This document shows positions 20,870-24,090 of a DNA stretch of 24,090 nucleotides, one piece after another. The stretch spans positions 1 through 24,090 of the forward strand of contig JAEZHJ010000115.1 of NCBI GenBank assembly GCA_023436925.1, read 5' to 3'. Every line of letters begins with the position of its first letter. Position 1 is the stretch's first letter. Position numbers and translations under genes: made by a program. The DNA is from Actinomycetes bacterium. Its GTDB lineage: Bacteria; Actinomycetota; Actinomycetes; Propionibacteriales; Propionibacteriaceae. The notes beneath the pieces were generated by a model. That model worked only from the letters and a program-made list of their open reading frames with translations. It was not told where the DNA came from and made no database searches.

Positions 20870-22102
20870 TCATCCGGCGTCGGTCACCGCTGCCGGACGC
20901 ACCGGGTGGGTCTCCCGGGCCCGCAGCCAGGGCGCGGCCGCAAGCAGCGTGATCGCGCCGGTCACCGCGAAGGCCAGCGTGTAGCTGCCGTAGTCCACCA
21001 GCACACCCGCGACCAGCGGACCCAGGATCGAGCCGAAGTCCTGCGCCATCTGGAAGGCGGCCAGCGCCGGGCCGCCGTTACGGCGGCGTCCGACCACATC
21101 GGCCAGCGAGGCCTGCTGGGCCGGGTTCAGGGTGCCGGCGCCCACCCCCGCCACCACTGACACCAGGACGAGCAGCGGCAGGTCCTGGGCCAGGCCGGTG
21201 ATGAGCGTCGCCACCCCGGAGATCAGCAGACCCGCCAGGATGAACGGCTTGCGTCCCACCCGATCGGAGCGGCGGCCGGCCACCGTCAGGCCCACCGCGT
21301 TTCCGGCGGCAAACACCGCCAGCGCTGTGCCCGCAACCCAGGGGTGTTCCCCGATGGTGGCGGCGGCGAACAGCGGCAGGATCGCGTTACGGACCCCGAA
21401 GTTGGCCCAGCCGTTGGCGAAGCCGGAGCCGAAAGCGGCCCGGTAGGCGCTGTCGCCCCAGGCCTGACCGACCGTGAGCACCGGCAGCGCCGGTGCCCCC
21501 GGCGCGGGGCGCAGCGAGGCACGGCTCAGGAAGACCGCCACGATGCCGGCGGCGACGAGCAGCGCGACCGCGTAGACCAGGAAGGGCACCCGCAGCCCCA
21601 GCCCACCCAGCAGTCCGCCGATCACCGGGCCACCCACGCCGCCGAGCAGGAAGGCGGTCGCGTACGCCGAGGAGACCCGGCCCCGCATCGTCGGCGGCGC
21701 GAGCCGCACCAGCAGAGCGACCGCCGAGACGGTGAACATCGTCGAGCCGATGCCGCCCAGCCCGCGGAAGACCAGCAGCTGCCAGTAGTCCTGGGCGAAG
21801 GCGGTCGCCCCGGTGGAGAGCGCGACGATGACGACGCCGGCGAGGTAGATCGGACGCTCCCCCAGCCGGGCGATCAGCCGTCCCCCGACCGGGGCGAAGA
21901 CCAGCCGGAAGAACGCGAAGGCGCTGACCACGACGCTGGAGGCGAAGGCGCCGACCCCGAAGCTCTGGGCGAAGGATGGCAGCACCGGCGTGATCAGCCC
22001 GAAGCCGACGGCGATGACGAAGGCGGCGGCGATCAGGACCCAGATCTCCCGTGGGATCGTGGGCCGACCGCCAGGGGCGGCCGCGACGGTGTCATCGGGC
22101 AC
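20870..22102 (-). CDS. Major facilitator superfamily drug/metabolite exporter
   Basis: A 12-transmembrane MFS protein of about 410 residues. Motif A is seen after helix 2 as GGRLIARLGERP and its repeat copy after helix 8 as GRRSDRVGRKPF, joined by a central loop (about residues 190-215, RASLRPAPGAP). The N-terminal GLITPVLPSFAQSFGV is typical of the DHA1 (drug:H+ antiporter) group. The substrate is unknown. The annotated start is the GTG at 22102, because CATACT lies 8 nt upstream, like the other leaderless starts here; a GTG at 22108 in the same frame adds two residues. It is divergent from the secreted 493-residue protein. Confidence 0.9.
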   Translation of the reverse strand: MPDDTVAAAPGGRPTIPREIWVLIAAAFVIAVGFGLITPVLPSFAQSFGVGAFASSVVVSAFAFFRLVFAPVGGRLIARLGERPIYLAGVVIVALSTGATAFAQDYWQLLVFRGLGGIGSTMFTVSAVALLVRLAPPTMRGRVSSAYATAFLLGGVGGPVIGGLLGGLGLRVPFLVYAVALLVAAGIVAVFLSRASLRPAPGAPALPVLTVGQAWGDSAYRAAFGSGFANGWANFGVRNAILPLFAAATIGEHPWVAGTALAVFAAGNAVGLTVAGRRSDRVGRKPFILAGLLISGVATLITGLAQDLPLLVLVSVVAGVGAGTLNPAQQASLADVVGRRRNGGPALAAFQMAQDFGSILGPLVAGVLVDYGSYTLAFAVTGAITLLAAAPWLRARETHPVRPAAVTDAG

Positions 22103-22110
22103 GATCACCC

Positions 22111-22116
22111 AGTATG
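22111..22116 (-). promoter_or_regulatory. Candidate -10 of the MFS gene (CATACT)
   Basis: CATACT on the minus strand ends 8 nt before the GTG at 22102. No ribosome site is present and no -35 is clear. TACTGG, 2 nt further down, is an alternative. Confidence 0.3.
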
Positions 22117-22194
22117 CCGCCCGCCTCGCGCGATCACCGCTGCTACGCGAGCGGTGCCGGGATCCTCGAATTCACGAGAGCGCGTCGGGGCAGG

Positions 22195-22200
22195 TATCGT
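22195..22200 (+). promoter_or_regulatory. Candidate -10 of the 493-residue secreted protein gene (TATCGT)
   Basis: TATCGT lies 34 nt before the GTG at 22234, with the strong AAGGAG site in between. Just upstream is a small inverted repeat CTCG-AATTCA-CGAG (22165-22178), a possible regulator site. Confidence 0.35.
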
Positions 22201-22233
22201 GCCCACTCCCCCAACCCAACGCAAGGAGAGTGT

Positions 22234-23715
22234 GTGACGAGCGCGCCCGGAGACAGCGCATCCCCCACCCGACCCAGAGCCCGCCGGATGATCGGGCGGC
22301 TGACCGGCATCTGGCTCCTCGCGGGCGCACTCCTGCTCGGGGCCGCGCCCGCCGACGCCGCCACCCGGAGCCAGAAGATCACGCTCTCGGTGAACCGCAC
22401 CACGGTGGTCTCCGGCGGCACGATCACCCTGACCGGAACCACCAAGCCGGTCGCGAGGAAGCGGACGGTCCAGATCCAGCAGCGCTACACCGACAGCCCG
22501 ACCTGGCGGACAGTGAAGCGCGTCACAACCTCGTCGAAGGGCACGTTCTCCACGAAGCTGACCCTGACCAGTACCAGGCCGTCGTACTTCCGGGTCTACC
22601 TGCCCGCGCGGGCGGGCTACAAGAAGGCCTACAGCTCCCGAACCGCGAGGATCACCGTCCAGCCCAAGCCGCAGCCCGCCAGCCCCGGCTTGCAGGCGGT
22701 CAGTCTCGGCATCGAGAACATCGTCAACCCGCAGGACTGGGACGCACTGCGCCGCCAGCTGGACGCGTCCCGTTCCAACACTGTCCATCTGGCCGCGGGC
22801 CGCGTGGAGTGGACCGCCTTCGACTGGCCGGCCCATCCCGAGGTCGCTGCCGAGCCCGGCACCGACCACCTCGCCCGCGCCATCACGGAACTCGGCACCA
22901 TGCCGGATGGCACGCCACGCCGGATCGACCTGCTGATCGACGCCCTCGTGCCGGCCTGGATCGAGCGCGACCCGTCGATCGCCGGACGGGGTACCGACGG
23001 TAAACCGGCGAGGTATCTGGCCTCGGCCACCGCGCTGCACGAGGGTCCGGTCGGTGACCGGTTCGTCGAGTTGGCCCGCGAGTTGGCGCTGCGGTACAAG
23101 CCGGACCAGATCACCTTCACCGAACTGATGTTCGACGACGAGACCTTCGGCTCCGACGATCTCGCCCTGTACCGCCGGATGACCGGGGAGGCGGACTGGC
23201 CGCGGACCGACAGCGGACGGGTCGACGAGGACTCCCCGAAGATCGGGGCCTGGCGGTCCCAGGTGCTGACCGGGCTGCTCAGCCGCGTCCGGCAGGCGCT
23301 GGACGAAGTGACCGGGCAGGTCGGGCATCGCGTCCAGCTCGCCCAGGATGTCCAGGTGAACTGGGATGAGCCGGGCGCCGGCCGACCCGACGCCGGGCAC
23401 GACTACGCCGCCTTGTGGCAGGTCGTGGACCGGGTCGTGCCCTGGGTCTACTTCGACGGCGGCGGACGGGAACTGGCTGACGTCACCCGCCTCGTGGCGG
23501 GGCTGGCGGCGGCGGCCCCCGGCGCGGACCGCTACACGATCTCGATCGGGCTGTGGGGCCCGGAGGGGTCGCCGGTCATCACGCCATCGCTGATGGCCGA
23601 GTCCCTGCGCGCCGCCCGGCTTGCGAAGGCCACCTCGCTCAACGTGACCCCGGTCTCACTGATGACCGCCGAACACTGGTCCGCCCTGGGCGGGGTCTGG
23701 ACGCCGGCACCCTGA
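22234..23715 (+). CDS. Secreted two-domain protein: Ig-like N-terminal domain plus putative TIM-barrel hydrolase-like domain, unknown family
   Basis: A 493-residue protein with a signal peptide (basic 13-22, hydrophobic 23-38, probable cleavage at ADA-A near 42). Residues about 46-143 look like a beta-sandwich repeat (ITLTGTTKPVARKRTVQIQ, then WRTVKRVTTSSKGTFS, and FRVYLPARAGYKKAYSSR), as in bacterial cell-surface Ig-like modules. A QPKPQPASPG linker leads to a C-terminal domain (about 156-493) with alternating strands and helices and conserved-looking acidic positions: ITFTELMFDDETF (Glu297, Asp301-Glu303), VQLAQDVQVNWDEP (Asp372, Asp378, Glu379), VPWVYFDGG, SIGLWGPEG, SLNVTPVSLM. This resembles a glycoside-hydrolase TIM barrel, but no family was recognised. 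The GTG at 22234 follows AAGGAG; longer upstream versions of the frame are not used. Confidence 0.85.
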   Translation: MTSAPGDSASPTRPRARRMIGRLTGIWLLAGALLLGAAPADAATRSQKITLSVNRTTVVSGGTITLTGTTKPVARKRTVQIQQRYTDSPTWRTVKRVTTSSKGTFSTKLTLTSTRPSYFRVYLPARAGYKKAYSSRTARITVQPKPQPASPGLQAVSLGIENIVNPQDWDALRRQLDASRSNTVHLAAGRVEWTAFDWPAHPEVAAEPGTDHLARAITELGTMPDGTPRRIDLLIDALVPAWIERDPSIAGRGTDGKPARYLASATALHEGPVGDRFVELARELALRYKPDQITFTELMFDDETFGSDDLALYRRMTGEADWPRTDSGRVDEDSPKIGAWRSQVLTGLLSRVRQALDEVTGQVGHRVQLAQDVQVNWDEPGAGRPDAGHDYAALWQVVDRVVPWVYFDGGGRELADVTRLVAGLAAAAPGADRYTISIGLWGPEGSPVITPSLMAESLRAARLAKATSLNVTPVSLMTAEHWSALGGVWTPAP

Positions 23716-23780
23716 CGGAGTCATCGCTAGCGGGGTCTGTCTGAGTGAGCCCGGCACTCCCCTGCGCGTCCCGCTGGGCC

Positions 23781-23786
23781 TAGCAT
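23781..23786 (+). promoter_or_regulatory. Candidate leaderless-type -10 (TAGCAT) before the 80-residue ORF
   Basis: TAGCAT ends 6 nt before the ATG at 23793, with no ribosome site, the same arrangement as at pgsA and the Sir2 gene. It supports transcription toward the right end. Confidence 0.35.
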
Positions 23787-23792
23787 GCCGCC

Positions 23793-24035
23793 ATGGCGCT
23801 GCCTTTACCGCTGCGTGCGCGGGCCCTGGGGTCGGTGTACTTCGCCGTGCTCGAGCAGCCGACCGCCCGCTCCGCCGGCTTTGAGCCCGGCCTGCTGCGC
23901 CCGGTTGCCCGGACCGGGACCACGGGACTGCTCGACGGGGCGACGGCCCAGGTCGAGGTGGTGACCGCCACGCGGCCGCCGTCCGACCCGCCCGGGGAAC
24001 CGACCGGAGACTCGGTGAGGTCAGTCACGCCCTGA
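23793..24035 (+). CDS. Hypothetical protein (80 residues), uncertain
   Basis: An ORF of 80 codons with about 89% G/C at third positions, starting after a TAGCAT element 6 nt upstream. The N-terminal half (ALPLPLRARALGSVYFAVLE) looks like a natural amphipathic or membrane-associated helix; the C-terminal half is Pro/Gly/Thr rich. No family is recognised. A minus-strand ORF (23780-24085) shares the same wobble position, so third-position bias does not decide the strand; the plus-strand start context and less repetitive composition favour this reading. The last 55 bases of the window hold nothing further recognisable. Confidence 0.42.
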   Translation: MALPLPLRARALGSVYFAVLEQPTARSAGFEPGLLRPVARTGTTGLLDGATAQVEVVTATRPPSDPPGEPTGDSVRSVTP

Positions 24036-24090
24036 CCACGGCCTGAGTACGGGTTCTGGTGCCCGCGCGTGCCGGGGAGCCACACCTGCC

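Noticed and set aside
22105..23400. 431-codon minus-strand ORF opposite the secreted 493-residue protein
   Set aside because: The plus strand has a strong ribosome site, signal peptide and natural composition; the minus frame is Gly/Arg/Asp-rich antisense.

Overview
The window is chromosomal DNA of a high-GC Gram-positive bacterium, almost certainly an actinobacterium and probably from the Propionibacteriaceae/Propionibacteriales. The reasons are the very high GC content with strong G/C at third codon positions, frequent GTG starts, a pyrophosphate-type 6-phosphofructokinase of about 400 residues (a hallmark of propionibacterial glycolysis), and a gene block in the same order as Mycobacterium tuberculosis Rv1822-Rv1832. 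No rRNA, tRNA, CRISPR array, transposase or phage gene was seen. The genus is an inference. LAYOUT. 1-730: the 3' end of a MalY/PatB-like aminotransferase meets a small TadE/TadG-like membrane protein tail to tail. 901-2127: pyrophosphate-dependent phosphofructokinase (pfp), followed by a dense cluster of mirrored GAGGGCCACC repeats, including a perfect 31-nt palindrome, where pfp converges on the large minus-strand block. 2258-15352: twelve consecutive minus-strand genes, in transcription order thrS, HIT hydrolase, pgsA-type phosphatidyltransferase, DUF881 protein, small basic protein (Sbp), second DUF881 protein, gcvH, garA (FHA), ftsR-like MerR, BFN/DUF151 protein, resR-like MerR, gcvP, with YihY/BrkB membrane protein and a class I aminotransferase at the end (fourteen genes in all). 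Many junctions are 1-8 nt overlaps, so translation is probably coupled. 15483-17149: HisC/Pat-like aminotransferase preceded by an RNA 2',3'-cyclic phosphodiesterase (thpR). 17240-17833: nitroreductase-family protein, convergent with a Sir2 deacylase (17840-18559). 18602-19858: secreted phospholipase-D-fold lipoprotein. 20041-20211: a 56-residue, extremely acidic protein. 20219-22102: histidine phosphatase and an MFS exporter. 22234-23715: a secreted two-domain protein with no recognised family. 23793-24035: a doubtful 80-residue ORF. HOW THE GENES FIT TOGETHER. The central block joins translation (thrS, HIT), phospholipid head-group synthesis (pgsA), a predicted membrane assembly (DUF881-Sbp-DUF881), the glycine cleavage H and P proteins, the phospho-switch regulator GarA that controls 2-oxoglutarate use, and two MerR regulators whose relatives control cell division and recovery from antibiotics. 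The known functions of the relatives suggest a growth and envelope control locus. The least understood parts are the DUF881/Sbp trio, the 493-residue secreted protein, the acidic microprotein and the repeat cluster.
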